Shown here in pieces: positions 38,315-47,176 of a DNA stretch of 64,000 nt. The position numbers were made by a program, and so were the translations under genes. The notes beneath the pieces were generated by a model that saw only the letters and a list, made by a program, of their open reading frames with translations, was not told where the DNA came from and made no database searches. Source of the stretch: Acetobacter farinalis (lineage in GTDB: Bacteria; Pseudomonadota; Alphaproteobacteria; Acetobacterales; Acetobacteraceae); the NCBI RefSeq assembly GCF_011516935.1, contig NZ_WOTF01000005.1, positions 55,253-119,252 of the forward strand. The letters are read 5' to 3'. The number at the start of each line of letters is the position of its first letter. The stretch's first letter is position 1.

Positions 38315-39102
38315 CGCCTGTGCTTCTGGATACAGGGGATATGCTGCTTGCGGGCGGCCTGATCTTCGGGTGTGTTCTGCTCTCTGTGGTGCTGTCTCTT
38401 GGCATTCATCGCACACTTGCCATTTCCGCCCTGCGTATGGCGGCGCAACTCCTGCTGACAGGCAGCGTGTTGCTCTTCCTGTTCGGGCACTCGTCCGTCT
38501 GGCTGACGCTGCTGGTCATTGCCTTCATGCTCACCGCCGCGACGATCGAGGTCGGGTCCCGACAAACATCACGCCTTACACGCATCTGGCATTTTGGCAT
38601 TGGTGGGTTCAGCACGGCAGCGGGAACCATTCTGGTTGCGCTGGTTGGGCTTTTCACGGCCCTGCATCCACATCCCTGGTATCAGGCCCGTACGGCCATT
38701 CCGATGACGGGCCTGCTGCTTGGCAATGTGATGAATGCCACCAGCCTTTCCATGAATACGCTGCTGTCCGCGGCGTCACGCGAGCGCACCGCTATCGAGG
38801 CGCGCCTTGTTCTGGGCGCAACCCGTTTCGAGGCCATGAACAGTCTTGTCCGACAAGCCATCCGCACGGCCTTGATCCCGACCCTGAACCAGATGGCGGC
38901 AGCAGGGGTCATTACACTGCCGGGGATCATGACAGGTCAGATTCTGGCTGGCATGAACCCGCTGGAAGCCTCCAAATACCAGATTGTGCTGATGAGCCTG
39001 ATTGTAACAGGCAACATGGTCGGGGCCACGCTCTCGGCAATCCTTGTTTCAGCCCGCCTGTGTGACGCTCGCGGGCGCCTTCGGCTCGATCATCTGGCCT
39101 GA
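38311..39102 (+). CDS. fetB: ABC transporter permease, FetB-like (UPF0014)
   Basis: 263 aa with about seven membrane helices. UPF0014/FetB signatures: 'RMAAQLLLTGSVLLFLF', 'MTGLLLGNVMNATSLSMNTL', 'EARLVLGATRFEAM' and 'AAGVITLPGIMTGQILAGMNP'. Coupled to fetA by ATGA. By family, it exports iron from the cytoplasm. Confidence 0.88.
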   Translation: MTPVLLDTGDMLLAGGLIFGCVLLSVVLSLGIHRTLAISALRMAAQLLLTGSVLLFLFGHSSVWLTLLVIAFMLTAATIEVGSRQTSRLTRIWHFGIGGFSTAAGTILVALVGLFTALHPHPWYQARTAIPMTGLLLGNVMNATSLSMNTLLSAASRERTAIEARLVLGATRFEAMNSLVRQAIRTALIPTLNQMAAAGVITLPGIMTGQILAGMNPLEASKYQIVLMSLIVTGNMVGATLSAILVSARLCDARGRLRLDHLA

Positions 39103-39227
39103 GCAGTCGGGAGCAGAAAATTACTTTCCCGGTAAATATCTGGCGAGCATGGGGGAGGGCTCAACCATGCTTTCCCAAGGGCAAGCGGAGGATACGGGAA
39201 GTGTAGAGGTGAGGGGCTTGTGCTGGC

Positions 39228-39857
39228 TTACCGGGCAACTCCAAGCCTCTGCGCAAGATAAAGCCTGTTCATGAACCGGAGTTCGTCCGGCGCTCCGGCG
39301 CTGGTCGGCGCGTCTTTCAAGGTCATTCCCACCATGGTTTTCATGTTGTTGAGCACGACAGCGGCGATGCTCTCAGCGTCTGCTTCTGTGCTGCCAAGAT
39401 GGGGTGCACAGGCCACCAGTGCGGCTTTAACTCCGGCCAGAGCCTGAGCGCGGATCTGTAGGCGTGTCAGTGTAGACTCCGCACGAGAGTCCAGAAGGGC
39501 GGATAAGGCCCGAGTTTGCGCGTGCCGCGCGACCAGAAAATCAATCAGCAGATCAGAAAGCGCTTCCGGGGAGAGTGTCCGCGCCTGTGCCGCGATGGCC
39601 TCAAAGCCCTGCTGCAGGACCTCGGTGTAATGCTGCATCAGGGCATCGGCGAGGGCTTCCTTGTTGGGGAAGAACCGATACAGGGATCCGATATTGGCTT
39701 CGGCACGCGCCGCGATTTCCACCATTGTGGCGGCTTCGAACCCTCGTTCCTGAAAAACCAGTGCCGCCGCGCGCAGGAGTGCGGCCACACGCCGGCGACC
39801 AAGATCGCGCTTTGGTTCGAGTGCCGTGCGATTTCGGCTTGACGAAGTTGAGTCCAT
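39228..39857 (-). CDS. TetR-family transcriptional repressor
   Basis: 209 aa. The TetR HTH is at residues about 20-65 ('AALLRAAALVFQERGFEAATMVEIAARAEANIGSLYRFFPNKEAL'), followed by an all-helical ligand domain. ATG 39857 used (a TTG at 39863 is possible). It is divergent from the isochorismatase-like hydrolase and AbrB-type protein, its most likely targets; the palindromes at 39846-39895 support this. Confidence 0.88.
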   Translation of the reverse strand: MDSTSSSRNRTALEPKRDLGRRRVAALLRAAALVFQERGFEAATMVEIAARAEANIGSLYRFFPNKEALADALMQHYTEVLQQGFEAIAAQARTLSPEALSDLLIDFLVARHAQTRALSALLDSRAESTLTRLQIRAQALAGVKAALVACAPHLGSTEADAESIAAVVLNNMKTMVGMTLKDAPTSAGAPDELRFMNRLYLAQRLGVAR

Positions 39858-39895
39858 ATTCAACTAATGCCTTTGTTAAGTCTCATCTCAACTAA
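39846..39895. promoter_or_regulatory. Candidate TetR operator
   Basis: An inverted repeat AGTTGA-N8-TCAACT (39846-39865) covers the TetR start codon, and the half-site TCAACTAA occurs at 39860-39867 and again at 39888-39895, 28 bp apart, across the divergent promoter. Confidence 0.6.
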
Positions 39896-39964
39896 CTAGC
39901 ATGCCCGCTGAAGACGTGAAACACGGCAGGCGCAGCGCATTCAAAAATCCGGAAAGGATCTCCC

Positions 39965-40534
39965 ATGATCACACTGCCCGCAGCAACGACAGCGCTGGTT
40001 CTGATCGATTTGCAGAATGGCATCCTCGGGCGGCAGATCGCGCCTTATTCCGGCGCGGCTGTCCTGGAAAAAGGGAAGGAACTGGCCCAGCGCTTCCGGG
40101 CGGCAGGAGCCCCTGTCGTGCTTGTGAATGTCGGGTTCGCGCCGGATTTCAGGGACGCTCTGAAGGCCCCGGTTGACCGTCCGTTTCAGGCTCCTCCCGG
40201 CGGATTTCCGGAAGGATGGAGCGACCTTGCGGACGGGCTTGCCGAGCCCTCTGACATCCGCATCACCAAGCGCCAATGGGGGGCATTCTACGGCACGGAA
40301 CTTGATCTGCAATTGCGCCGCCGGGGCGTGAAAACCATTGTTCTCGGTGGTATCGCGACGAACATGGGTGTTGAATCAACCGCCCGCGCGGCCCATGAGC
40401 ACGGATATGAGGTTGTGCTGGCCGAAGACGCCACGACATCTCTTTCGGCTGAGATGCATGCATTTGCATACGATCATATTTTCCCGATGCTCGGCCGCGT
40501 GACAACTGTCTCTGCCATCGCCCTTCAAGAGTGA
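39965..40534 (+). CDS. Isochorismatase-superfamily hydrolase lacking the nucleophilic cysteine
   Basis: 189 aa Rossmann-like hydrolase. 'ALVLIDLQNGIL' supplies the catalytic Asp, 'ITKRQWGAFYGTELD' the Lys. The position of the usual catalytic Cys reads 'GIATNMGVESTARAAHEHGY', with Gly. Subfamilies of this type, including EntB, lack the Cys, so the substrate is unknown and activity is not certain. Directly coupled to the AbrB-like gene by a GTGA overlap. Confidence 0.85.
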   Translation: MITLPAATTALVLIDLQNGILGRQIAPYSGAAVLEKGKELAQRFRAAGAPVVLVNVGFAPDFRDALKAPVDRPFQAPPGGFPEGWSDLADGLAEPSDIRITKRQWGAFYGTELDLQLRRRGVKTIVLGGIATNMGVESTARAAHEHGYEVVLAEDATTSLSAEMHAFAYDHIFPMLGRVTTVSAIALQE

Positions 40535-41598
40535 AGGGGCGTTCCCTGCGCCACCTGCCACCAGCCGGTCGATGGACCGTGCTGGTGGTGGCCTCAGTAC
40601 TCGCGGCGGCTGCCCTGCAAGGGATAGGTTTGCCTGCGGGACTGATGCTCGGGCCGCTGGCCGCCGCCGCGCTGTTGCAAAGCCACGGGGGTGCCGTAAA
40701 AATTCCCGGTGGCCTGATGACGGCGGCACACGCTGTTATCGGCTGCCTTGTTGCACGGTCGATCACTCCGGCAATTCTCAGCGGCTTCGTGCATCACTGG
40801 CCGATCCTGCTGGGTGTGGTGGCGCTTTCTATCATGGCGAGTGCCTCGCTGGGCTGGCTTATGGCCCGCTTGCGCATTGTGTCGGGCACAACCGCAGTCT
40901 GGGGCATGATGCCGGGGGCCGCGCCAATGATGATCGTGATGGCGGAAGCCTGTGGTGCTGATTTCCGTCTGGTTGCCTTCATGCAGTATCTGCGCGTGGT
41001 CATGGTTGCGTCCTGTGCCTCGGTGGTAGCACTCCTGTTTGTGCATGGTAGCGGCAGCCGGTTTGCCAGCGGCTATTTCCCACCCGTCATGCTGCTGCAT
41101 GTTATCGAAACAGTGGCCGTAGCCGGAGTAGGGGCGGCTCTTGGCCGGGTTTCCCGCATGCCGGCGGGAACGCTTCTCGGCCCGATGGCTCTAGGGGGCG
41201 TGCTGAATGCTCTGGGCGTGATCAGCATTGACCTGCCGCCTGTGGTGCTTATTGCCAGTTACGCGCTGATTGGCTGGAATACCGGCCAGCGCTTCACCCG
41301 CGAGGTTCTTGTCGCCGCAACACGGGCGCTGCCTCAGACGATCGGGGCCACAGCCGTGCTGATGGGATGCTGCGGGCTTCTGGCATGGATGCTGGTTGCG
41401 CTGTTCCATATCGACCCACTGACAGCCTATCTGGCCACCAGTCCGGGCGGTGTGGATGCAGCGGCAATCATTGCCGCATCGAGCCACGTCGATACGTCCT
41501 TTGTCATGGCCGTGCAGATTTTACGCGTAATCGTATTGCTGGGCATCGGGCCGCAAGTCGCACGATGGGTGGCCGGAACGCTCCGCCCCAGAGCATGA
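40531..41598 (+). CDS. AbrB-family membrane protein (AmoA-like duplication)
   Basis: 355 aa, about ten membrane helices with the internal duplication characteristic of the membrane 'AbrB' family (Pfam 'ammonia monooxygenase' name, a misnomer). Repeats: 'GLPAGLMLGPLAAAALL' and 'MPAGTLLGPMALGGVLNALG'; each half has a segment such as 'WGMMPGAAPMMIVMAEACGADFRLVAFMQYLRV' and 'ATSPGGVDAAAIIAASSHVDTSFVMAVQILRV'. Function unknown. The start GTG 40531 overlaps the preceding stop. Confidence 0.78.
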   Translation: MKGRSLRHLPPAGRWTVLVVASVLAAAALQGIGLPAGLMLGPLAAAALLQSHGGAVKIPGGLMTAAHAVIGCLVARSITPAILSGFVHHWPILLGVVALSIMASASLGWLMARLRIVSGTTAVWGMMPGAAPMMIVMAEACGADFRLVAFMQYLRVVMVASCASVVALLFVHGSGSRFASGYFPPVMLLHVIETVAVAGVGAALGRVSRMPAGTLLGPMALGGVLNALGVISIDLPPVVLIASYALIGWNTGQRFTREVLVAATRALPQTIGATAVLMGCCGLLAWMLVALFHIDPLTAYLATSPGGVDAAAIIAASSHVDTSFVMAVQILRVIVLLGIGPQVARWVAGTLRPRA

Positions 41599-41663
41599 CG
41601 GGCTACATGTGAAGGGAAGGGAGATTGACCCCGTCCATCTGGCCTTCGGCCAGTAAGGGCAGT

Positions 41664-41749
41664 CAGGCCACAGACCCATATTGATAGGAGCCTGTGGCCT
41701 GCCGCGTTCCCTTGAGGTTCAGGAACGCAAGGTGTGTGAACCTCAAGGG
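41664..41749. terminator. Two stem-loops between convergent genes
   Basis: First: CAGGCCACAG (41664-41673) with CTGTGGCCTG (41692-41701). Second: CCCTTGAGGTTC (41709-41720) with GAACCTCAAGGG (41738-41749), 12 perfect pairs. They lie between the convergent AbrB-like and gcd genes and probably act as the terminators; neither has a strong T tract. Confidence 0.65.
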
Positions 41750-41755
41750 CGTGTT

Positions 41756-44191
41756 TTAGTGTGCTGCCACACCATCGGGCAGGGTGTAGGCAATAAGATA
41801 ATCACCCACATCCGGGGAGTGGCTCATGCCACCGGCAGAAATAACCACATATTCCTTGCCCGTTTTGGGGGAGCGGAAAATGAGGGGGGCTGCCACGGCA
41901 CCAACCGGCAGACGCTCACGCCAGACTTCCTTGCCTGTGGCGGAGTTAAGTGCGCGCAGGTAGTAGTCCTGCGTGCCTGCGAAGAACAGCAGGCCGGAGG
42001 CTGTTGTGGTCGGGCCACCAAGGGTGGGCATCCCCATGGGAACCGGCAGATGGGTCTTGATACCCATCGGGCCGAGATCCTGTGTGGTACCCATGGGAAC
42101 CTGCCAGAGCAGCTTCTTCGTATGCAGATCAATGGCGCTCATGGTGCCGAAAGGCGGGGTGTTGCACGGAACCTGCAAGGGGGACTGCAGGATATCAATG
42201 CGCACACCGGCATAAGGCCCTGCCATCTGCGGGCGGATTGTTCCCATAAAGCCGGGGACTTCATCCGTGGAGACCTTGTATTTCTTGGCCTCTTCCTTGT
42301 TCACCAGCGTCATGCGCAGGGGCATGCGCATGTCATTGACGAACATGACACCGCGGCCTTCATCAATGGAAATACCGCCCCAGTTCATGCCACCCAGCAG
42401 GCTGGGCCATTCGATGTAAGGCTTCTCACCCGGCGGGGTAAAGGGACCTTCATAGATCGAATCCTTGAACATGATGCGGCAGTACAGCTGGTCAAACGTG
42501 CTGACACCCCACATGGAGCTTTCCGTCAGCGGGTCTGCGCCGATAACGGGCATCCCGACAGAGAAAGGCTGGGTGGGAGAGAGGTGCTCGTCCTGCGCTG
42601 CGGGTGTTGTGGGCACCTTGCGTTCCTGAACTTCCGTCACGGGCTGGCCGGTGCGGCGGTCAAGAACAAAGATATGGCCAGTTTTTGTTGTCTGGATCAG
42701 GGCCGGAACTTTTTCCCCCTGCGCGTTCGTGACATCAAACAGCACAGGCTGGGAAGGCAGATCATAATCCCAGACGTCATGATGGACCGTCTGGAAAACC
42801 CACCGGGTTTTGCCGGTTGCGGCATCAACGGCCACAACGGCGGCGCCGAACTTTTCCTTGGCTGCCGTGCGGTCTCCACCCCAATAGTCAGGCGGGCCGT
42901 TACCTGTGGGCAGGTAGACGAGGTTCAGATCCTTGTCATACGTAGGAATGGTCCAGACGTTGGGCGTCTCCAGCGTATAGGTCTGGCCTTCCGGCGGAGC
43001 CTGCGTGTTTTCAGGGTTCCCGACATCCCATGCCCACACCAGAGAGCCATCCCGCACGTCATAAGCGCGGACAACACCGGACGGTTCACCGTGGACGATA
43101 TCACGCACCCAGCCGCCAATAACGGCCACATGCCCCATCACAACCGGAATGGAGGTGGGGTGATAACGCTTGCCGCCTTCAACCGGGCCCATCTGCTTTT
43201 TCAGATCGACACTGCCGTTATCGCCAAAGCCTGAGCACAGGGCGCCCGTATGCGCATCCAGCGCGATAAAGCGGGCATCAACAGTGGAAACAAGGATACG
43301 CTGGCGGCACATCGGGTTTGTGTCCGCCGCTTTCTGTTCCGCGGTCAGGCTTGCGTCTTTATCAACGTCATAATAGCCAACGCCACGGCACGTGACGTGC
43401 TCTGCGGTTCTGGCCTTGGCGTCATATTTCCACAGGGGCTTCCCGGTATCTGCATCAAGAGCAGTGACCAGATCTTCCGGCGTGCAGGAATACAGCACAT
43501 TCCCGATCTGCTGCGGGGTGTTTTCATCAACCCCCACGCCAGCACCGTGCGTTCTTCTGCCGGTATGGTAAACCCAGGCAACCTGCAGCTTGCTGACATT
43601 TTCAGGCGTGATCTGCGTATAGGGCGCATAGCGCGTGCCCGCGGCGTTGCGGCCGTAAAATTCCCAGTCATCCGGGGCATCGATTTTCCCGGCCTGAGCA
43701 AGCTCGGGCTTTGCCGCCGCATCAGGATTGCTGATCTGGCCATGCGGAAAGAAGGCTTCAATCAGAGTGAGCACAAGGCAGCCCACAACGCCAAAGCTGG
43801 CGGCCAGACTGCCACGACGCACGGCCTTGCCAGTTGTCGGGAAAGTTGCCGTGGCCCACAGGCTGAGGGTGAGCAGAATAGCGGGAACAACCAGACGGGG
43901 CAGAAGAGCCCAGTAGCCAACTTCCGGTGTATCGCAGAAGGCCCATACACACGTTGCGAGAAACGTGACGACGGAGAACGCCAGTGCGAGGCGATGCTTC
44001 AGGAAAACCAGAACGGCCAGCGCACTATAGGCCAGCCCGGCCAGAAGGTAATAGGCTGAGCCACCCAGCATAAGGAGTTTGCTGCCGCCATAGGCAAGAA
44101 CCAGCCCCACCGCGAGACTGATCAACGAAAATACGGCGCGGTAGGCTGCGCCTATGGGGGAATGCTGATCTACGGGTTGAACGCCACCCAT
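41756..44191 (-). CDS. gcd: Membrane-bound PQQ-dependent glucose dehydrogenase (mGDH)
   Basis: 811 aa, the full mGDH length. An N-terminal membrane domain of five helices (to about residue 150) precedes the periplasmic eight-bladed quinoprotein propeller. The start of the catalytic domain, 'DDWEFYGRNAAGTRYAPYTQI', and 'GRRTHGAGVGVDENTPQQIGNVLYSC', 'GHVAVIGGWVRD', 'TGNGPPDYWGGDRT', 'PVLFDVTNAQGEKVPALIQTTKTG' and 'NWGGISIDEGRGVMF' are standard. It oxidises glucose to gluconolactone, passing electrons to ubiquinone, the classic incomplete oxidation of acetic acid bacteria. SD GGAG precedes ATG 44191. Confidence 0.96.
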   Translation of the reverse strand: MGGVQPVDQHSPIGAAYRAVFSLISLAVGLVLAYGGSKLLMLGGSAYYLLAGLAYSALAVLVFLKHRLALAFSVVTFLATCVWAFCDTPEVGYWALLPRLVVPAILLTLSLWATATFPTTGKAVRRGSLAASFGVVGCLVLTLIEAFFPHGQISNPDAAAKPELAQAGKIDAPDDWEFYGRNAAGTRYAPYTQITPENVSKLQVAWVYHTGRRTHGAGVGVDENTPQQIGNVLYSCTPEDLVTALDADTGKPLWKYDAKARTAEHVTCRGVGYYDVDKDASLTAEQKAADTNPMCRQRILVSTVDARFIALDAHTGALCSGFGDNGSVDLKKQMGPVEGGKRYHPTSIPVVMGHVAVIGGWVRDIVHGEPSGVVRAYDVRDGSLVWAWDVGNPENTQAPPEGQTYTLETPNVWTIPTYDKDLNLVYLPTGNGPPDYWGGDRTAAKEKFGAAVVAVDAATGKTRWVFQTVHHDVWDYDLPSQPVLFDVTNAQGEKVPALIQTTKTGHIFVLDRRTGQPVTEVQERKVPTTPAAQDEHLSPTQPFSVGMPVIGADPLTESSMWGVSTFDQLYCRIMFKDSIYEGPFTPPGEKPYIEWPSLLGGMNWGGISIDEGRGVMFVNDMRMPLRMTLVNKEEAKKYKVSTDEVPGFMGTIRPQMAGPYAGVRIDILQSPLQVPCNTPPFGTMSAIDLHTKKLLWQVPMGTTQDLGPMGIKTHLPVPMGMPTLGGPTTTASGLLFFAGTQDYYLRALNSATGKEVWRERLPVGAVAAPLIFRSPKTGKEYVVISAGGMSHSPDVGDYLIAYTLPDGVAAH

Positions 44192-44904
44192 GCTGTCACT
44201 CCAGTGTTTTCAAATACCGCCCGGACAGAGAGTGGTCAGGGCGAGGTTAAGACTAAATCCAGATACACTGGCTTTGAGCAGGAGAATGACGCACCACCGG
44301 ATAGAGCCGACCCAGAGCCGAGCCTCCCCGATATCCTGCTGATTTTAACAAAAAGCATGAGTCTTTCCTGCCTGTAGCCACCGGAGGGGAGGCCTGAGCG
44401 GGGAGCCCTGAATTTTTGGCAAAACGCTATCTGGTGGCCGGAGTGGCTGTAACCTTCAACCGATGGGGCGACTCTCTTTCTCATTGTCCCAGAGGAACGG
44501 AAATGGCTCTGTGTCCAATTCACTCCGGGCTGTCAAGGAGAGGAGAGGGGCCGCAATGCAGGGAGAAGACACGCTATTCTTCAAAGGAATGTTTTTGTAG
44601 CGATATCACGTTATGGTGATGTGTGTGCGTGGCGGGTAATACTTGTTTTGGACAATAATGGTATGGTTCTGCCTGCTGTTTAATGCGTGGTTCGTGTTTG
44701 CTGTTAATGTACGCGCAAACGCGGTCAGCCTGCCTGACGCAGCGGGAGCACTCCAGCAGGAAGACCTGCATCACCGCCTGAGCAGGGTGGTTTCCCACTG
44801 TGTCACTCTCCATGCCCTGCACATGCCAATGGGGACAACCCGCCTCAGACACCACGGAAAACGTGTCATGAAAGGGTAACAATACAGACCGAATAATCTG
44901 ACTT
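44192..44904. other. Long intergenic region upstream of gcd and of the T3SS locus
   Basis: About 710 bp. It should contain the gcd promoter. One candidate ORF (44658-44879, starting ATGGTATGGTTCTGC) encodes a 73-aa product with a signal-like N-terminus (MVWFCLLFNAWFVFAVNVRA) and a His/Arg-rich tail, without a convincing SD. The rest shows no recognisable gene or structure. Confidence 0.35.
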
Positions 44905-45072
44905 ATGGGAAGGGTGGAATTTAATAACTCTTTGCCGTTGCCTGTTCAGGAAACATCGATGCCTCCCAGTTCAGTCCAGATCATGCCTTCTTCACATGCG
45001 GAGGGGCATTCAAGCTCTGCAAAAAGCTCTGACTGGCCGCAAAGCTCCAGCCAGACTGCGTCTGTAGGCTGA
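44905..45072 (+). CDS. Possible 55-aa Ser-rich small protein at the head of the secretin operon
   Basis: ATG 44905 to TGA 45072, 'MGRVEFNNSLPLPVQ...' with about 30% serine in its second half and little charge, a composition seen in type III secretion signals and small secreted proteins. It ends 15 bp before the secretin start and would be cotranscribed. No SD is evident, so it is tentative. Confidence 0.3.
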   Translation: MGRVEFNNSLPLPVQETSMPPSSVQIMPSSHAEGHSSSAKSSDWPQSSSQTASVG

Positions 45073-45087
45073 TTTAAGGACAGAAAA

Positions 45088-46488
45088 GTGTTGAGTGCGA
45101 CGGTCAGAAAACTTTCTGATTCAGTCTACAAGCGTAGACGGTTTGTTAAAATTGCCTATCTGAGTCTCACGGCTTTATCCGGGCTTGTTTACACTCAGCC
45201 TGGAGTGGCCCGCAGCACGGATGCCGGGCAGGTTGCCCAGGCGCACAGGGCAGAAACGATTCAGATAAGCGTGGGGGGAGGGCATATGCTCAGCCTTTCA
45301 CGCGCTGCTGCAAGCGTCTTTGTGGCGGAGCCGCAAATTGCGGATGTTCAGATCCCCTCGGAAGACAAGATTTTCATCCTTGGGAAAAAGTCCGGAACCA
45401 CAACGCTTTTTGCTCTGGATGAGAACGGTGATTCCATTGCTTCGTGGACAATCCGTGTTGAGGCTGATCAGACAGTCTTTACCCCGCGTGCCCAGACGGA
45501 ATCAGAGAGCGCTTCCCTTCAGACATCTCCCAATGGCGCCGTCATGACCGGTTCGGTCGCGAATGCGGATCAGGCAGACCATCTGGCAACGGCAGCGCGC
45601 GGCGTGGAGGGCAAGGACCACCCTCTGGCAAACCAGATGGGGGTTACGCATCCTCTTCAGGTCAATCTGCGGATCAGAATTGCCGAGGTTTCGCGCAGTG
45701 TGGCGCAGCAGATCGGCTTTAACTGGTCTACCGTCATCAAGGCAGGAAGCTTTGCATTCGGCCTGCAATCCGCATCAATCGCGGAGAATGCGGCCGCATC
45801 CCTGTTCGGTGGGGCCAGCACCAGCCATGTCAATGCGCAGACGGTGCTGGACGCCATGGCGAACGAGCACCTTGTAACCTTGTTGGCGGAGCCTAACCTT
45901 ACAGCCATCAGCGGCAGCACGGCCACTTTCCTTGCCGGGGGTGAGTTCCCTATTCCCGTACCGCAAGCTCTGGGTGTCATGTCCATCCAGTATATGCAGT
46001 ATGGCGTGAGCCTTGCCTTTACCCCCACTGTGCTGGGGAGCGGGTTGATCCATCTTAAGGTTCGCCCGACTGTCAGCGCGTTATCGGGCTCGGGGAGTTA
46101 TCAGCTTAATAACCTTTCCGTGCCAGCCCTGACCACGCGCCGCGCCGAGACTGAAGTGGAACTTGCCAGTGGCGAAAGCTTTGCCATTGCGGGCCTTTTG
46201 CGAAATGACGCGGATAATAATGTGCAAAAATTTCCCATTCTGGGGGATATTCCGGTGCTGGGGCAGTTGTTCCGTTCCTCACGCTTCCAGCGGGACCAGA
46301 GTGAGCTGGTGATTATTATCACGCCCTATCTGGTCAAGCCGGTTGACCCCCTCCATACGCCGGATGATCCACTCAGGCATGTTCATCAGCCCAGTGAATT
46401 GGAGCGTTTTTTCTACGGGCGAATGACAGATCAGCAGGATCTGGAGCGGATGCCGCATCTTCATGGCACGGGGTTTGTATTCGAGTGA
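45088..46488 (+). CDS. cpaC: Tad/CpaC-type outer-membrane secretin
   Basis: 466 aa secretin that forms an outer-membrane ring. A signal segment is followed by the Tad-type N-domain ('ISVGGGHMLSLSRAAASVFVAEPQIADVQ', 'FILGKKSGTTTLFALDENGD'), a BON-like middle region and the secretin core ('VNLRIRIAEVSRSVAQQIGFNW', 'VTLLAEPNLTAISGSTATFLAG', 'FPILGDIPVLGQLFRSSRFQ', 'ELVIIITPYLVKPV'). This is a CpaC/RcpA architecture, not the SctC/YscC one, yet no other pilus genes (CpaE/F, TadB/C, Flp) are in view. Starts with GTG 45088 behind AAGGA. GTGA overlap with cpaD. Probably serves the adjacent T3SS. Confidence 0.9.
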   Translation: MLSATVRKLSDSVYKRRRFVKIAYLSLTALSGLVYTQPGVARSTDAGQVAQAHRAETIQISVGGGHMLSLSRAAASVFVAEPQIADVQIPSEDKIFILGKKSGTTTLFALDENGDSIASWTIRVEADQTVFTPRAQTESESASLQTSPNGAVMTGSVANADQADHLATAARGVEGKDHPLANQMGVTHPLQVNLRIRIAEVSRSVAQQIGFNWSTVIKAGSFAFGLQSASIAENAAASLFGGASTSHVNAQTVLDAMANEHLVTLLAEPNLTAISGSTATFLAGGEFPIPVPQALGVMSIQYMQYGVSLAFTPTVLGSGLIHLKVRPTVSALSGSGSYQLNNLSVPALTTRRAETEVELASGESFAIAGLLRNDADNNVQKFPILGDIPVLGQLFRSSRFQRDQSELVIIITPYLVKPVDPLHTPDDPLRHVHQPSELERFFYGRMTDQQDLERMPHLHGTGFVFE

Positions 46489-47153
46489 ACAAGACTGTTT
46501 TACTGGTGCTTCTGGCACTGTGTGGCTGTGAAGCGACGCAATCCGACCCTGAGAAAACGCTTCCTGTCGCCCTGCATACCGAACAGCGGACGGTTCCGCT
46601 CATGTATACCGGAGCATTCAAACCAGTATTGGTGCGGCAGGCAATGGCGGCACTTGGCGGCCAGACTGAAATCAGCACAGATATTGTGGGGCTGGAGGCC
46701 GGAAAAGCCGCGGCCCTTGTGCCGGACCTGATGGCGCTTGGGCTGGACCCGGACAGGATTCATATCGCACCTGTCACCGCGCGATACCCGTTTGTGCAGC
46801 CGCGCCTGATTTTAAGCCGCTCTCAGGTTGCCCTGCCGGACTGTTCAAAGGTGATCCGTTCTGGCTGGCTGGGTGACGTAACCCCCAGTATCGAGAATGT
46901 CGGGCGCTGCGTGCAGAACAATAATCTGGCACAGATGCTGGCAGACCCGAGCGATCTGTATCGTTCCCCGGCGTTTCATCCGTCCTCGGCAGAGCGTGCG
47001 GCTCTGGGGGTACGACGCCTGAACCAGGGGCAGCAGCCGGCTCTGCCATCAGATGCTCTGGGCACGGGGCTTTCCGGGAATGGGATGGCAGGAGGCGGGG
47101 TGACTGGTGGCGTAACGACGGACACACAGAGCCAGAACAGCCCTATTCCTTGA
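46485..47153 (+). CDS. cpaD: CpaD-like lipoprotein
   Basis: 222 aa. Lipobox 'LLALCGC' near residue 15. The CpaD hallmark is 'NVGRCVQNNNLAQMLADPSDLYRS' (about residues 138-160), and the tail is Gly/Thr-rich. In Tad pili this is a secretin-associated lipoprotein. Coupled to the secretin by GTGA at 46485. Convergent with the TadD-like gene. Confidence 0.85.
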   Translation: MNKTVLLVLLALCGCEATQSDPEKTLPVALHTEQRTVPLMYTGAFKPVLVRQAMAALGGQTEISTDIVGLEAGKAAALVPDLMALGLDPDRIHIAPVTARYPFVQPRLILSRSQVALPDCSKVIRSGWLGDVTPSIENVGRCVQNNNLAQMLADPSDLYRSPAFHPSSAERAALGVRRLNQGQQPALPSDALGTGLSGNGMAGGGVTGGVTTDTQSQNSPIP

Positions 47154-47176
47154 GTCAGGCCGCGTTAACCGCGCTC

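Noticed and set aside
41681..43234. 517-codon plus-strand frame opposite gcd
   Set aside because: Long antisense frame caused by high GC third positions of gcd; the sense strand encodes an unmistakable quinoprotein.
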